Shown here: positions 1 to 13,289 of the stretch, piece by piece | Numbering within the stretch: position 1 is the stretch's first letter | How the letters are laid out: each line of letters starts with the position of its first letter | Source: Polytrichum commune | Taxonomy: Eukaryota > Streptophyta > Polytrichopsida > Polytrichales > Polytrichaceae | NCBI GenBank assembly: GCA_950295325.1 | Contig: OX485806.1 | Location: forward strand, 17,980,001 to 18,044,000 | Reading direction: 5' to 3' | DNA length: 64,000 nt | Notes under the pieces: generated by a model | What the model was told of the DNA's origin: nothing | Database searches by the model: none | What the model saw: only the letters and a program-made list of their open reading frames with translations | Position numbers and translations under genes: made by a program

Positions 1-3000
1 TTCCAGTTGTTCCACACTCCATGTGCTCTCTGACTGCATGAGTTTTCCCCTTCCCAACTAATACCACCCTGGTATAATTTTGCACCCTCTGAGATGATTG
101 AGAGCATGTCGTTGAAGAGTCAGGTGAAATTGATGTGATTGACGCAAATTGGGGTTCAAACCCAGTTTTAATTTGCGGCTTTGTAGGATCATATCTATCT
201 GTTGCATACAGCAACTCTGACTGATCATCTACATAATCCTTTGATTGATCTCTGTACGATGCAGCAGTCAACGTAGGATTCTGTTTCTTGACAGGAAATT
301 CCGGTGCAGTCCTCCTAGGACTTAATTTCTCGCTATCAATTTCTCGCAATAATGTCTTCAGTTCATCCATGTACATTCCTGCTGTGGGATTTCCAACTGT
401 TGTAAATGTAGGATGATTATTGCTCTGTTTCTGATGATATGCATAGGCACCTGTAAATTTTCTTCCTGCTGTTGGACTACTGTGGTTGCTTTCTTGATAT
501 CGTCGTTCAGGAGACGACCCAACAGATGATGATAGGCTATTGTAATCCTACATTCCACATATAACTCTTGTCAGTGTCATATCAATTACTCAAAATCACA
601 TAGTCCTCACATTGCAATTAAGAATTCAACCCTAAACCCTTGTGCACGACAATGGCAACAACATCAACCTTCAAAGACATTTATTTTCTTTCTTTACTTC
701 AGGTTGAAGTGTAGAATGAAACCATTTCCTTTTGAAGCTCCAGAGTGATTTAGCACTTATCCATTCCCCCAATGAGATTGATAACAGCATAGGAGCATTG
801 CCTCATAGTAATCTCTGTCTATGAAGGAATACCTTGCAGTGGGCTGCCTTGGAGAAATTATAGTGCAAATTGCTCATGAAGGATGACCGGTTTGGTATCT
901 GTATGGCTCCCCTAGGAGGGCTTCCCCTTAGGCTTGGAGAGCTCAAAGTGGGTGAAGATGCTGTGGCACTGCGGAGCCGTTCGTCCAGCTCTCTTACCTG
1001 AATTTCCATCACATTCAGGCTCATGCATGACATCCCAAGGTATGTCTCAAATTATGTTGCCAAACACATCGCTATTACAATTGATCATGCAAGGAAGTCG
1101 GCAGGTAGCAGAGTCTTACATAGGTTAGCGAGGGAACTCTAGTGCTTATAAAGATGAAAACAAATGAATTGGGTCCACAGATAATCTTCAAGATATGTAA
1201 CTAATCACCTGGTCTGCGAGGGACCCAAGAACAAAGTCCAAAGATTGTGCCTCCCAAGGATCCCTTGTTGAAGGAATTCTTGCGCTTCTTACACCGTTTT
1301 TCATCCTCGGCGACTTGTTGATCACCTTCACCTGGCCCATCGGCGACTTGTTTGCCAACGTCCTACATTTCTGTGATAATGTGCAATACACTGGGGAGGG
1401 GCTAATTGCAGTTTTGTCACACATCTCAGATGCAAAACTAATCCTTTCCTTTGGTACGCCATCGTTCCGATTTCCATAACTGGTGACAAGATCAGGATCT
1501 CTCCTTGATGGAGAACTACACAGCCAGGGCTTCATGTACCTCCGCTCTGGATTGATTTTTGAGCTCCGTGAAGAACCGAACTCCCCAGGTAATTCTTTTG
1601 CTCGTTTCAGGGTATTTGTATAATCATCATCAAAGTTTCCAGTTTTCCATGCATTCAGAATTTTCTCAGCAATGTTACAGGCAGACCTTGACCTGGTATC
1701 GTTCTTCGAACTCTCTTCCTTATTTGCCAAAGGTTTAAAAGGAGATGGTACAACTTCATTAGACCGTTTCGGAGACTTGATGTAATCTTCTAGTTTCCTT
1801 GCATGATCTTTTTGTGACGAGCTGAGGGTTGGCAGACAGTATGTGTCATTGGGGCAGAACTCCTTTTGGCTCCTCCATAGTACTGTCTCTGGAGAAACCT
1901 GCAAATTGCAGGGCGTAATAAGAAACCACTCCTACTTGTCTTGGAAAACCTCTATATCATAAATTTGGTATGAGGTATGATAGATTGTAATCCGCATGTT
2001 ATTGTAAATTTAATCAAGACTCAACACTCCAATAAATCCAGGCTGCAAGAAAAGTCAAACCATCCCTCCTGTCCTGCATGACTATGATAACAATCACAAG
2101 GAATCCAGACATGAAAGAGACCGGACCTGTTTCACTGGTGAATGGAATCGTTCAGAAAGTGTTTTTATCCTTGTGGTGATATTCTCCAGTGCGTCGACTT
2201 GAATCCCCAACCGACTCAAACTTGGGTCCTTTTGAGACACGCCACCAACCTTATGCCTCCTTGGACGCTTTGCACTCAAGTTTGGTAAGCTTTTCATACT
2301 AGTTGCTGGCGTGTCAGAATTCCTTCCTTGTGAGACCTTTGGTAACTGCTCTAGTCTGGCTTCGGATTGGCAGTCTCCCTGATGAGAGCAAGTGGGACTA
2401 GACCTCTTACGTCTAAAAGGTGGGAGTGAAAACTCTGATTTGACAGAGTGAGAAGGTTTAGGAGCATCGTCAATCTTCTCCATGACATTGCTTTGTTTCT
2501 TCAATACACTAGGTCCGTCTATATAGCTTTTCCATGCTGCTCTTTGCCTAACCATTTTTGGTTCCTGAATCCTTTCTTTACACTCACTTTTCGTCAAGGG
2601 ATCTTCTCTTGACCTTGAGCTGTCATAAAACATCTGCGATGGCCCATTCCAGGAATACATCTATTCCATTTGAGTTACCATCTCTTGGAGAAGTGTAGAC
2701 ATCAATGTAGCCGTTGTTTTTCACTCACAAAATAGAATCTGGACCTCTTATTTGCAGTACGAGAATTTTGCCCAGAAACCTAGAAGTTTGATAACTTTCA
2801 AAGAAAAACCAATCTCTATGTAAACTCATAAACATATTATCTGCTGATGGGTATCACTAGGAGGTATTCAATTTCCCTTCTTTTCTTACTTTACATGTGT
2901 ATCATGCAGAAACAACACAAAGATTCAGATACCAGGAAAGCAATGGCAGGTTCTTTCATTCAGACCATCACCCTATGCAAATTAACTATTCTTCAAGGAA

Positions 3001-4288
3001 GCCAAGAGGAAGGCACCTCACTGAAGCAGGCACCAGACATGTCATTGCGCATACCACCATTGCACCTGAGACGGCTGTCCCAACTCTTTGGAGACCCCAA
3101 ACTCTTTCGTATCCACTTCAAAACAGATTCTGCATGAGGTTGCTGTTGTCTGTTCCCATTATCCCATACCCCGTGTTGGTTTTGCCTTCCATGTCCATAG
3201 ATTTTGCCTTCCATTTGAAGGTTCTCCAGACAAGCATGAGGATTTCCAGGAGAAGGCCAGCTCCTACTCGTCTCCATCACATGCTTTTTCGCTTTAGAGC
3301 AAGCACCCATATGTGTAACTGGCGACAATCGGAAAGTACTCCTGGGAGGACAAACGTTTGACCTGTGCACATCCTCTTTGCCATTTTCCTTCACAATTTC
3401 AAGATTTGAGCGCCTAACAGCACTGGCACCTCCTCTGCCACTCCCATTGAAGCTTTGGACGGATGAAGCTCTCTCTGCAATTGCGTTGTCAGCTGCTTTG
3501 CCCCAATCAGTTGCAGGTATCAGCCGAGAAGAATGAGAAGACAATAGTGGCTCAGTACATATCTTCTTGTATCCTTGTGACCCAGAGGATATGAAGGGCG
3601 GTTTCTGATGTTTTTTCTGTGATTGAGATCTCTGCCTGTCACCCGCATCAATTATATGGTTATGGCTCTGGGTTCCTCTCTGGCTCTGGATCTCTCTGTG
3701 ATAGAGGCCCACCACCTCTTTAGAAAATTCCATTGCACCCTCTTGGGATTTCGCAAGCCTCCCACTCCCAACAGATTCTACAGGTGGCAGTCTTGGCATG
3801 TTTCCGTCAATTCCAACAGGCAAAAACTCCTCAACACGCTCATATGAAACTCGACCAGGGGAGTTGCTGCAGCTCTTTGGATGGTGGACACCTGCTGCAC
3901 TTTGGTGTGAAGATTTAGAGGACAAAGGTCCAGTTTTCACGTCTGTCTTGTCTGCACCATCATCAGGAACACTTTGCTGAATAGGATTATTCACCAGAAT
4001 ATCAGCATCAGTTGAACGAACCTCCATATTCACGTCCTCCAAGGTGATGCATGCAAAGTCAGGTTTTTTATGAAAAATCGAACCTTGTTCTTGCGGCATG
4101 TCGACCATAGATTCCAAATTTCGATAACCACTTCCCTCTACAGGAGATTTTGTGGAGCTCCGTTCCGGAAGTTTTTCAAGGATAGCAACAGAGTGCCCTT
4201 GAACTGGTTCGAGTCTTCTTTCACTCTTAACAGCCATACTGTGTTTACTGGATGACGCTACCTTCTCAATTGTCCTTTCTTCGATCAT
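1..4288 (-). CDS. Uncharacterised long polar protein, 3' end outside the window
   Basis: I do not recognise this family. Five exons stay in one frame: 4288-3017, 2660-2127, 1898-1209, 997-833 and 547 to the left edge, giving at least 1069 residues. The ATG at 4288 lies 5 nt inside an exon with an acceptor near 4294, so an upstream 5' exon is expected and could hold a different start. The first donor (GTGCCT at 3016) is weak. The product is rich in Ser, Pro, Arg and Lys, with many SP/SPR-type sites and basic clusters. No membrane segment, signal peptide or catalytic motif is visible. Two short stretches look helical: around VRELDERLR at the start of the 997-833 exon and MDELKTLLREIDSEK in the last visible exon. 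This composition suits a scaffold or microtubule-associated protein, but that is only inference. Coding status rests on long in-frame exons with matching phases. Confidence 0.72.
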
Positions 4289-4293
4289 TGAAC

Positions 4294-6426
4294 CTGCACA
4301 TAATAAGGAGATAATGATTGCATCAAGGATGAAATTATGTATTACCCACTTTCAAAAGCGACCACTCAGGCAACACATGACAAAAAGACAGGCTGAGATA
4401 TCGGTGGTCTCTCAAGCAGCATTACTGTGTACCAAGGTGACACTCTGGCCACTCAGAAGCGATGACCATAACTGCCTCAGTAAGCAACTCCAACTTTGTA
4501 CTTATCTCTAGTGTCTCAGACAAGCTCTTACCTTGAGCAGCACAAACACATGCAATGTTAAATAATCATTGCCTTGACCCTGTACCTTCAAGCATTGAAA
4601 CGTGATACACCAATCAAGTAGCCAATCTGAAGGAGTAAATATATCAAACAGAACCCTACAGATTCAAAACCCCGCAAAAATTAAGGTCGGAATGAATGTT
4701 CAGGAGAAACAGCAATTGTAGGAGATAAGAAGGTTCCTATTCACTCACGTAATACGTGTCCATCGAAACTAAAAGATGTGCTAAAATTTGTTATGCTAGA
4801 GTAACAAGTTCTCAACAACAACGAAGCTGTCACACTAGTGGTGAAGAGCTCCAGAGAAACAGCAAAATTCAAGGTGTCATTGGGAATGCAATATTTGGAC
4901 GGTTAGGGTGGACTAATTTGGATTAGAGCGATCCTTCCCATTTCAGTATGTAAGTAGATCTACACTGGTTGAGAACAATCAGTGAGTTTTGGACAGGTCA
5001 ACTCAATCTGTCAAAGGGGATAATAAAAGCTTGGACAGCAAGATCTGCAAACTGTGTAGCCCTGAAGAAATTGTAGGCAGGATCACTAGTTCTTTGACCA
5101 CCTTCTTGTACCATGACGTTCGAGGTGCAAATATAATAGAGAGAGACCGGTTATCAGATAGCCTACTACGGCCAATCAACTCTTCAAGTTTATGGGATTG
5201 TTGTTCAGCGCCTACAATTTGTAAAAATTCTAGTTACGCTTTGCTCCACTGTCCCATAACCCATATGGTAATGGGACGCCATTATATTTGTTTATCATTA
5301 TTATTTCCTCTGACATACCAGGATGGTCAAATCTCCATCAGGTACGCAATTGATAGATATGTCAGTGGTTCCTTCTTTTTCTGACTTGGGCACAGGCAAT
5401 TCTATTCTCCTACATCTTGAGCATGTGAGGCTGCTGTGTGGCAAACCTGCACAAAGCACCCCACAAACAACCCCACAGACTGGTTATCGGTGAAGGCTTG
5501 GTAGCTCAGCTAATTTTGTAATGTGGCAAGCATAGGCCAGATTTTGAGCAGATGATGTCTTCCAATCTCGTATAAGGTTTTGCAGCTGTTGATGGTACAA
5601 AACAACAAATTGAAATCACTAGAACCATCCCTGATGTTTCGGGTGTCACAGAAGTCCTTCAATAAGCGTGAGCACCTCAGTGTGTATATGGACTTCATCG
5701 TCCATATTGCAATCCGGGAAGCAGTATTCCTGGAATGCAATATATCAACTTCCCTAAATATTATCGGCTGAACAACAATCCCATATTGAAGAACAATATA
5801 GATAAAGTCCAATTTTAACTACTTCTAAAGAGTGCTAGAAGTCGAGTTGTGTCAGCTGCTGTGGTGCTAGACATGCAGGAATGCAAATTATATTGTCACT
5901 GCAAGAAGATGAATCGATCATCAACGCCTCAGAACATCTATTTCAGTAATCTGGATTACTATCAACTCACTGAACTCTTTTTGTACAACATCCTTGAAAC
6001 ATATACATCATGTTCTGTAAAACATGAAAACAAATTGTCCACGATGACTCAAGGCACGCAAAGTTCAGAAACTGCAAACATAGAGTATATTCACAACAGG
6101 ATAACGATGCTTTAAGGTCCCTTGAAAGATACCTCTCAGAATCAGGGCCAATCACTGGCCCCCCTACCTCCAGAATAAAGTGACCAGTATTTCAACTAAA
6201 ACTTGAGGTACGTTGAAAAGCATATTTAGACAGCCTCAGAAAGCAGACTCTCAAATTAGGGATTAGAAAGTGAGTATCATGAAGTTGAGGATCACCCTCT
6301 TTCATCTTGTGCACGCACTAAATCACTACATGTAACATTGTTTCTATGACATCTTGACCACCTTCCAGATATTGCATTCTGATGCTAACTTCATTGATTA
6401 TCTCGTTTCTGGATAATGTCCCTTTA
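4294..6426. other. Spacer between the two left-hand genes
   Basis: This stretch probably holds the promoter and 5' UTR exon(s) of the minus-strand gene that starts at 4288, plus the 3' UTR of the next minus-strand gene. A 131-codon plus-strand open frame (4989-5384) has no recognisable domain and no clear splice partners. I see no RNA gene, and no repeat that I could match elsewhere in the window. Confidence 0.5.
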
Positions 6427-6498
6427 CTAGATTTGTTCAGCAGTTGGTTTCTGTTGAGCCATTTTCTTAGAGTGGGTTTCTTTTAGTTGTTTGCGCAT
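6427..6498 (-). other. Possible alternative terminal exon of the CEP295-like gene
   Basis: After an acceptor at 6501-6499 an open frame of 23 Lys/Gln-rich residues ends in TAG at 6427-6429. It would join in frame only if the 6786-6704 exon used a weak GTCACC donor after its SIPE codons. Otherwise it is 3' UTR. Sequence alone does not decide. Confidence 0.3.
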
Positions 6499-6703
6499 CT
6501 GAAAATAAAGAACACTGTTTGCTTGATAAATGGAATCAGACATGAACTAAGTGCCATGGAAGGACCACACAATGCAAAATTAAATTCCATAGAATTAACA
6601 ACTGCTTTAATAAACTAGTTAGCTACAAAATCCATTTCACAAGAGAATCTATGATAATCTATTTGATGCTGTAAGAGACAACACTGCGTTCTGGACAACT
6701 CTC

Positions 6704-9700
6704 TCAGATATCTTCCACTCTAACCAGATTACATTCAGTGGTGACCTCAGGAATTGATATCTCCAGCAACTGACCATAGCCATACTCTAAGAGAAGGACA
6801 GGTTCTCATCACGGATATAATGGCAACATGCTGAATACCCACATATAGTTTGATTTAACCATATTTTCAAGTGACCACAAAGTTGGCATGTTCCTTTTTG
6901 CCCACAGTAGATTCGCTGATCTGGAAAATAACATACCTGGGCACGAGAGAGGATAAGATATCTTGTGCTTTGTATAAAGAGGACGTTTGTCATGGTCAGC
7001 ACTGATTGGCCTACGACACAGGAGTTGTGCAGCATGTATTCTGTCTTTCTGCCGCTCTTCTTCCTTGAGGGCTTCCTCCACTTCTTGCTCGAGTAGGGCA
7101 ATTCTCTGGAGATTACTCCTCGTTAGTGATTTGGATCTTTGTTGGAGCCATTCGGAAATCCTATCTATCAAATCAGACTCAGAGGACCACATGAAGCCAG
7201 GACATGCCATGAGGAGGGAAAAGTAGAGGGCCAAGAGCCACAACCACGATGTAGGGCTTTCTTCACTTTCAGTAAACCTTAGCACTTATCTTCAACATGG
7301 AGTTAAACATGACGCATATTCACCAAGAGAATTAGGTGCATTCCTATAACTTCTCCGTATTAGAAAGAATGTTGCAAATGCCTAAAGACAAATAGTCTAC
7401 AACAGTGTCATAGCTGTGAACTCTTCAAGGCCTCCGCTCAGAATGACTAAAACTTCGGAATGTTCTCAGGACATACTGAACTGTAAATACCTGATCATTT
7501 AACAGCTTTGCAGCAGCAGCATTCCCCCTTTCAAGTTTTCGCTCATTGTATAGTCTGTCAAGCTCAGCTTGGCGTTCTCTTTTACGTCTAGTGCTCTCCC
7601 TCTCTGCATCTGCAGCGCGCCAGGCATCAACCTCGTCCCGATGGGGGCAGTTGACAACTGCTGATGAAGGTCGATTCGTGCGATCCCGCAAGACAGAGTA
7701 ACGACAGTGCAGAAACGTATCTTTAAAATCAGTGGGATATCCCGCAAGTCTGTTATAGATGTTATCTTGTTCAACGTCATGGCTTACAGGAGGATACACC
7801 GATTGGCAGGCAGCTGGACAAAATGTTGCACATCCTTCAGCGTCAATAGACAAACGTGAAGTATTCACAACCCCTAGAAAAGAGTGAACGAAAATCTGCA
7901 TCTCATTTCTACAAATAGTGCAAATTGACCAAATGACAGTCCTACCTGTGAATATACAGTTCTTTGCAAGAAATCTGCCCTGTCAATAGTTGTTTTGCTC
8001 AATGCTTTGAAAGACAATCGGATCTGGTTGAAGAGACAAATATCAAAAAAATAATAATTCTAATGTGTGAAATGTCCTTAAAATGTGACTGGCGTAATAA
8101 ATTGTACGAATAGGACTTCCATTTACTATTATTATCAGCTAGATAGATTTTTATTACCAATTTTTTCCAGCGTTCTTGGCTTGGACCCGGGGGTGTAGCG
8201 GCGGGCAAGACTCCTCTCGATATTAGATACACTTTCCACAATTCTTCTCCGAACTGTGGGTGCCTTGTCCACTGTCTCTCTCATCTCTTTTAGCTCACGT
8301 TCCTTGTGACACAGTTTCGAGGTACCCCATCAGTGTGAGATCCTGAAGTACGAGTGCAAGATATTTCTTTTCACTAGAACTTTTAAGGAATGAGCACCTT
8401 AGAAATCATGAATATCTGCAGTAGCTGACAACGGACAAATATAGAGAAACACCAAATACTGTTCATTTCTCAAGGATAATCCCTCGTGAGTTTATTGATA
8501 CAATTACGTGTAGAGAATGCACCTTTTGCATGGCCTCCTCAAATCGAAGAATATCCCAACACCTGCTCTCCTCTGCCTGCCTTCCAAGAAGTTTTTCCTT
8601 TGCAGCCTGATATCACACGATATCCTCTGCTTAAGAAGAATAAAATCTAGATATCTATGTCATTCTCCAGATGCAGGTCTTTGATGCACCATCAATATAA
8701 AGAACTACTTCTTTGGGCTGACGACTATGGACAACACACGAAATGTGGACCCTACTGGCTAGATTCACAAACGTTATTGAGTTTCAGACCATCAGTGACC
8801 TCAAGTTAAGCCAAGAAGTATGCATAGAGCGTGCATTTGTAGGTTCACAAACGCAGTTCCAGGAAGTTCAATGCAGTTTCAGATGATTTTGGGGAATTTG
8901 AACCAGCTCCATACTTAGTCCCTTTGAACAACCCACCCTAAGTGCTTCCAGTACTAGGTAATTTGATGACTTCCCAAACTCCCCTTACAGATAATGTTAT
9001 CAAATAGATGAGATAATGACCCTGTTGCGCTCGACCAGCACGGCAGCATCATGGCTGAGACCAATGCTCTGACATGCATTTGCAAATTCATCCTCTAAAC
9101 TTGCAATGCGCCGGCGCTGGTCCTCCCTCCACACCTCCTACACCCTTGCACAAGACTGAGGTCAGCCATTCTTAACCAGAAGAATCAAAGCATAATAATC
9201 TCAGTCTCGGGATGGGACTCTAGTATCTATTCATTCTGGACCTCAATAGCAGATAAGAGGACGAAAAGCGGCATCATTGTTCCTGTTTCACATAAAGGGA
9301 TCCAGGATGAAGCAATGGAAATTCCATCTAGTACGACACCAAGATGTAAATATAGTAGCATTGCAATATGTGAGCGACTGAAAACCGCACGAAATCAAGC
9401 TCTCAAACAAGTCAAACATAGTTCTCAAACTAAGCATCGAAGGATTTCTGTTGTTAGTACTGAAATCAGGGTCCTTGGTTTAGTCTGATTTGTGGCAATT
9501 AAATGAAGGAGTGAAAAATACAAACTAAGCACACATGTACCACTAGAGGTTGAGATTTGCACTTTGTTACCTTGAGATGGTTAAGCAGCTTCTTGTTGCC
9601 TTTCACTTTCCGGTCCCGAAACTCCTCCACTTGTCGTGATGCAAAAAGCATCTCTTGAGCTCGAACCTGTGCACATGCAATGTACACAACCTCATGATAT

Positions 9701-11038
9701 CCCACATCCTGATTGTCTATCAGACATGGATAAGCCCTCCATTAATACAATTCACATTCGTCATGGAACCACCCAGAAAGAACTTTGAACACCAAATAAA
9801 TGACATGTTTGTGAACTGCAAGTAGCATACATTCTGATATTTTTGAATCCTGGAGCATCTCATTAAATAGGATGTCAAAGACATGAGCGTTTTCCTGATA
9901 TAGTATTTCATTCTGAATAGTAGATGCCCAATACTGAGGATGAGTCTGGCACAAAATACACACTGTTCAAGAGAGAAATTGCAAGGAATGGCCACCAGCT
10001 ACCTATCACTGGCAACTACTTCTGATACTTCAAATGGATCTGGAACAATTACAACATTTACTACATCTACAAAAACATTTGTGGTAACGTGACTGTCACT
10101 TAGATCAAACCTGCAATATGCGATTTAGTCGAAGTTTCTCCTGATATTGTCGTACAGACGCTTTCTCCTCCTCCGCACTTAGCGGATATGTTGCATTCTG
10201 AAAAGGCTGCAAATAGCACTGGAGAAATCACAGACCTGACCTTGACTATACGTCGAAGGGAAAGCAGCAACTCCCAAGTCAGTTCTTCAAATGTATTCGC
10301 CCTTGCAGACTTTTGACTCGATGGAGGAATAAATGTTGACTGGTTTCTAAGAGATTAATTCACCAGCTACTTCAAAATCAATACCCTCCCTATCTACATG
10401 ATTAGTGATTTGCTGTACATGCATGCACCTAAATTGTGCAAGACTTATTCTCAAAAAAATGTATTCAAGATGCACAACACTGATCTTTGCGAATTTCCCC
10501 TGTGTGAACCCTGTGTCAGGCATCCACCTCTACATGGATGGCAGCTTTCCCCATCATCCGGACCTAAGTTGCCAGGTACGTCATCCTAGATACGTCAAAT
10601 CAAGGATGCAATAATCACATCAACAATTCACAAAGACAACCCAAGCTTATGACAAAGACTACAACCAAAGCACATTGGAAGCATGAAGAGAGACACCGAC
10701 TTCTTGTTAGTGCAATAGAGACATGCTCAAACAACTGAATAAGAAAACAGCGGCCAGACCTAGACTATCCATATCAAATACTACGCAATAGACATTTCTT
10801 AACATCCTCTGAATTGTGTTGGCTTCGAAAATCAGTACATTCATGGTTAGGTCTATTCATAGATAAGACAAAGAAATGTGAATATGCAACATTGAATGGT
10901 GCAAATGAATATTGAGAAATGAATTACCTTCAGTAGTGCAGGTTGATCAGGGGGTGCCAGAGCAAGTGTCTCATGCACCTTCTGCTGCAGGTACTTGTTC
11001 CGTTTCTGTCTATCCTCTGCTAACCTTGCTGTCGGCAT
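6704..11038 (-). CDS. Coiled-coil protein resembling CEP295/Ana1 centriole protein
   Basis: Nine coding exons join in frame: 11038-10928, 10197-10111, 9666-9571, 9137-9021, 8606-8523, 8302-8158, 7873-7491, 7177-6937 and 6786-6704, giving about 448 residues. Residues ~55-215 are a charged helix whose pattern resembles the N-terminal region of metazoan CEP295/Ana1: LQVRAQE, then VEEFRDRK, then WREDQRRRIASLE, then SIGLSHDAA. Residues ~215-290 are non-helical and Cys-containing, followed by a second coiled coil (ERESTRRKRERQAELDRL, then SEWLQQRSKSL). CEP295-family proteins act in centriole elongation and centriole-to-centrosome conversion, so in a plant the likely site is the centriole or basal body of motile sperm. 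This protein is far shorter than animal CEP295, and only the N-terminal module matches. The 3' end is the weakest part: an alternative last exon at 6498-6427 is possible. The ATG follows an acceptor by 6 nt, so an upstream non-coding exon is likely. A generic coiled-coil protein is the main alternative. Confidence 0.68.
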
Positions 11039-11043
11039 GATTG

Positions 11044-12391
11044 CCTGATAACTCAGCAGTCAACACACTGATGATGCATTTACAAAACCCCCACGCAACT
11101 TATCATATCGATCCATCCATCCGTCATGATGTTTCTTGATGATTTTCTTTAGCAAATCACAAATATATGCCCTCCAAGAGTTGCAGCTACTCTCCATTGG
11201 CTATGTATGTGCACTAGTCATCTCACAATTTTCCGAGAGAATGTCCACGCATGTCCATGCCATGTCTCTACCATGGCTTTGGAGATTCTTCATATCATAA
11301 AATTTAATCAAGACTCGTGCGCTTTTCACTTTTCCTCAGGCGCAAACACAATCACCCATTGGTAGTCGTCCAAGGTTACATGCACTTCCCACAAAGGTTA
11401 CTGAACTCACTAACCTAACTAATGCTCCTGCTGATGCATCAACGAAGGAGTCACTGAAACAACACGCTTGATCTCAAAATTGGAAACATCTCACATCCTC
11501 AATCATAGCTTTGCACGAGAGTGGAACTTCAATCTCACATTATCCTCAAACAAAAGAAAACTCCTGGGAATCCTCTGCTACAAACAACACACTTGATCTC
11601 AAAATTGGAAACACCTCACGTCCTCAATCATAGCTTTGGACGACATTGGAACTTCAATCTCACATTATCTTCAAACAAAAACAAAACCAAAAAAAAAAAA
11701 AAAAAACTTCTGAGAATCCTCCCCTCTTCTGCTGCAACAACAGATGGAGAAACTGCAACCGTCTAGATTCCCCTACCAAAATTGATCTGTAGTTCATAGT
11801 CTCCAAAAGTCCATCCCTCACAAGCTTTGGGCAAGGATCATTTATACCCACGTCTTCTTCTTCTTCTTGGATTCTTCTTCTTCAACTCATCCCTGAAGCA
11901 TTCATCTGTTGACAGGTAGTCCAACATCCTCAATGTCCATCTCTTAGGAATTCAGCGAAATAATTAATTATACTAGTGAATTCTTCTTCAATGTCATCCT
12001 CTGAACCCTCCTTGCGCATTGTAAGTATAGATGGAGCCCAAATTTAGCCTTGCCCATCAGAGTAGATGAACAACCAAGTTATCTGTGTTCTATGTGCTTG
12101 ACAGAAACCTGCACACCCAATCACATAACGAAATTATAGAATCCATGACCTCAAACCATCTGCAAACCCTACCAAACTCCTAATCATCATGTCTTCGGAA
12201 AGAAACTACATATCTACATCCTGCTAATATTAATCAATGCTAATTCCATTTTGACATCTCACTGTCCAATACTCAGAAGCACTCCATGCAAAAATCAGAA
12301 ACTACGAATAGATACTCTCCCAAACCCTTCCATGTGGCTAAAGTCATACGAAGTGAAACGAAATCCTAAGAAAAAATCTGTGGGGAACAGG

Positions 12392-12422
<31 letters not shown>

Positions 12423-12800
12423 GCATGCAAAACTCGTCACCAAGAGACAGAAGTCATAGAAAATCCACAAGAAAACCCAACATTTCAAGATTAAAAATTC
12501 TCGTGATTGACCTGAAATTCGGCACGGGTACTAATGTGCTTGGGAGATCTTATTTTTTGCAGCTTCTGGGAGTTTGAGATTGCTGTGAATGATAGCGTTT
12601 TGGTGTGTGATTGCGAAATCCTGGTTACAGGAGCCAGGCCAGCCCTTTTTCTCGAGCAAGAAGCTGAAGGGGGCCACGTGGAAGTCTTTGAATGGAGGGA
12701 GGGTAAGTTAGTTAGAAGGGCCAAGAAAACAGTTAGGAATACGTGGACACGATTTTTTATATTTAGTCTAGGTGGCATCGGTGACCCCTTCTGACTGTGT
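11044..12800 (-). promoter_or_regulatory. Probable 5' leader and promoter region of the CEP295-like gene
   Basis: The first coding exon begins at an acceptor (11047-11045) only 6 nt before the ATG, so at least one untranslated exon must lie in this stretch. Possible leader signatures on the minus strand are a GAA-rich run (11852-11884) and a TTTTG run (about 12399-12421). I could not place the transcription start or a TATA box with confidence. Confidence 0.4.
11467..11730. repeat. 125-bp tandem duplication
   Basis: Two diverged direct copies start at 11467 and 11592; both open with CTTGATCTCAAAATTGGAAA and share the ATCATAGCTTTG and CTTCAATCTCACATTAT blocks. The second copy contains an A-rich run of about 20 bases near 11687-11706. 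The duplication lies in the upstream or leader region of the CEP295-like gene. Confidence 0.8.
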
Positions 12801-13289
12801 AGTCCGGGGAGGGCATTAATAAGGGTTTGTGGGTGTTGTTATTCGATTCATTTTAAAGATTTGAATTGCACAACGAAACTTGTGTTGCAATAGCAAATCT
12901 ATGATGAAGCATCACCAAAATCCAGATTGAAATCTGGACTTCCTTTTACCCAGTTATGGTAATGGAAGTGCATGTTTGTTGATTCCTTAACTAAAATACA
13001 AAGGCCTTCCGATTTGTTATCGCTATTGAGTGGAATAGTTAATGACATTTTAAAGCGTAGTTCAATATCTTTTCAACATGTGTCTTTATGGTGTTTGTTT
13101 TATGTTCCTCACCAAACCACACACCAATCAATAGGTTTCTGATCAAGAAAAGGAACCAAATTCTGAGTCACGAGGTTGAAATTTATGTATGTCCACAAGT
13201 GTAGTTGAAGAAGCTAAGATCAATCCCATAGAGGTTGGAGGTAACCTCAATTTGTTATGAATTATCAAAGGTCATTGATAATGAGTCAT

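Noticed and set aside
2897..4255. Several plus-strand open frames of 60-154 codons
   Set aside because: They are antisense shadows of the long minus-strand exon 4288-3017.
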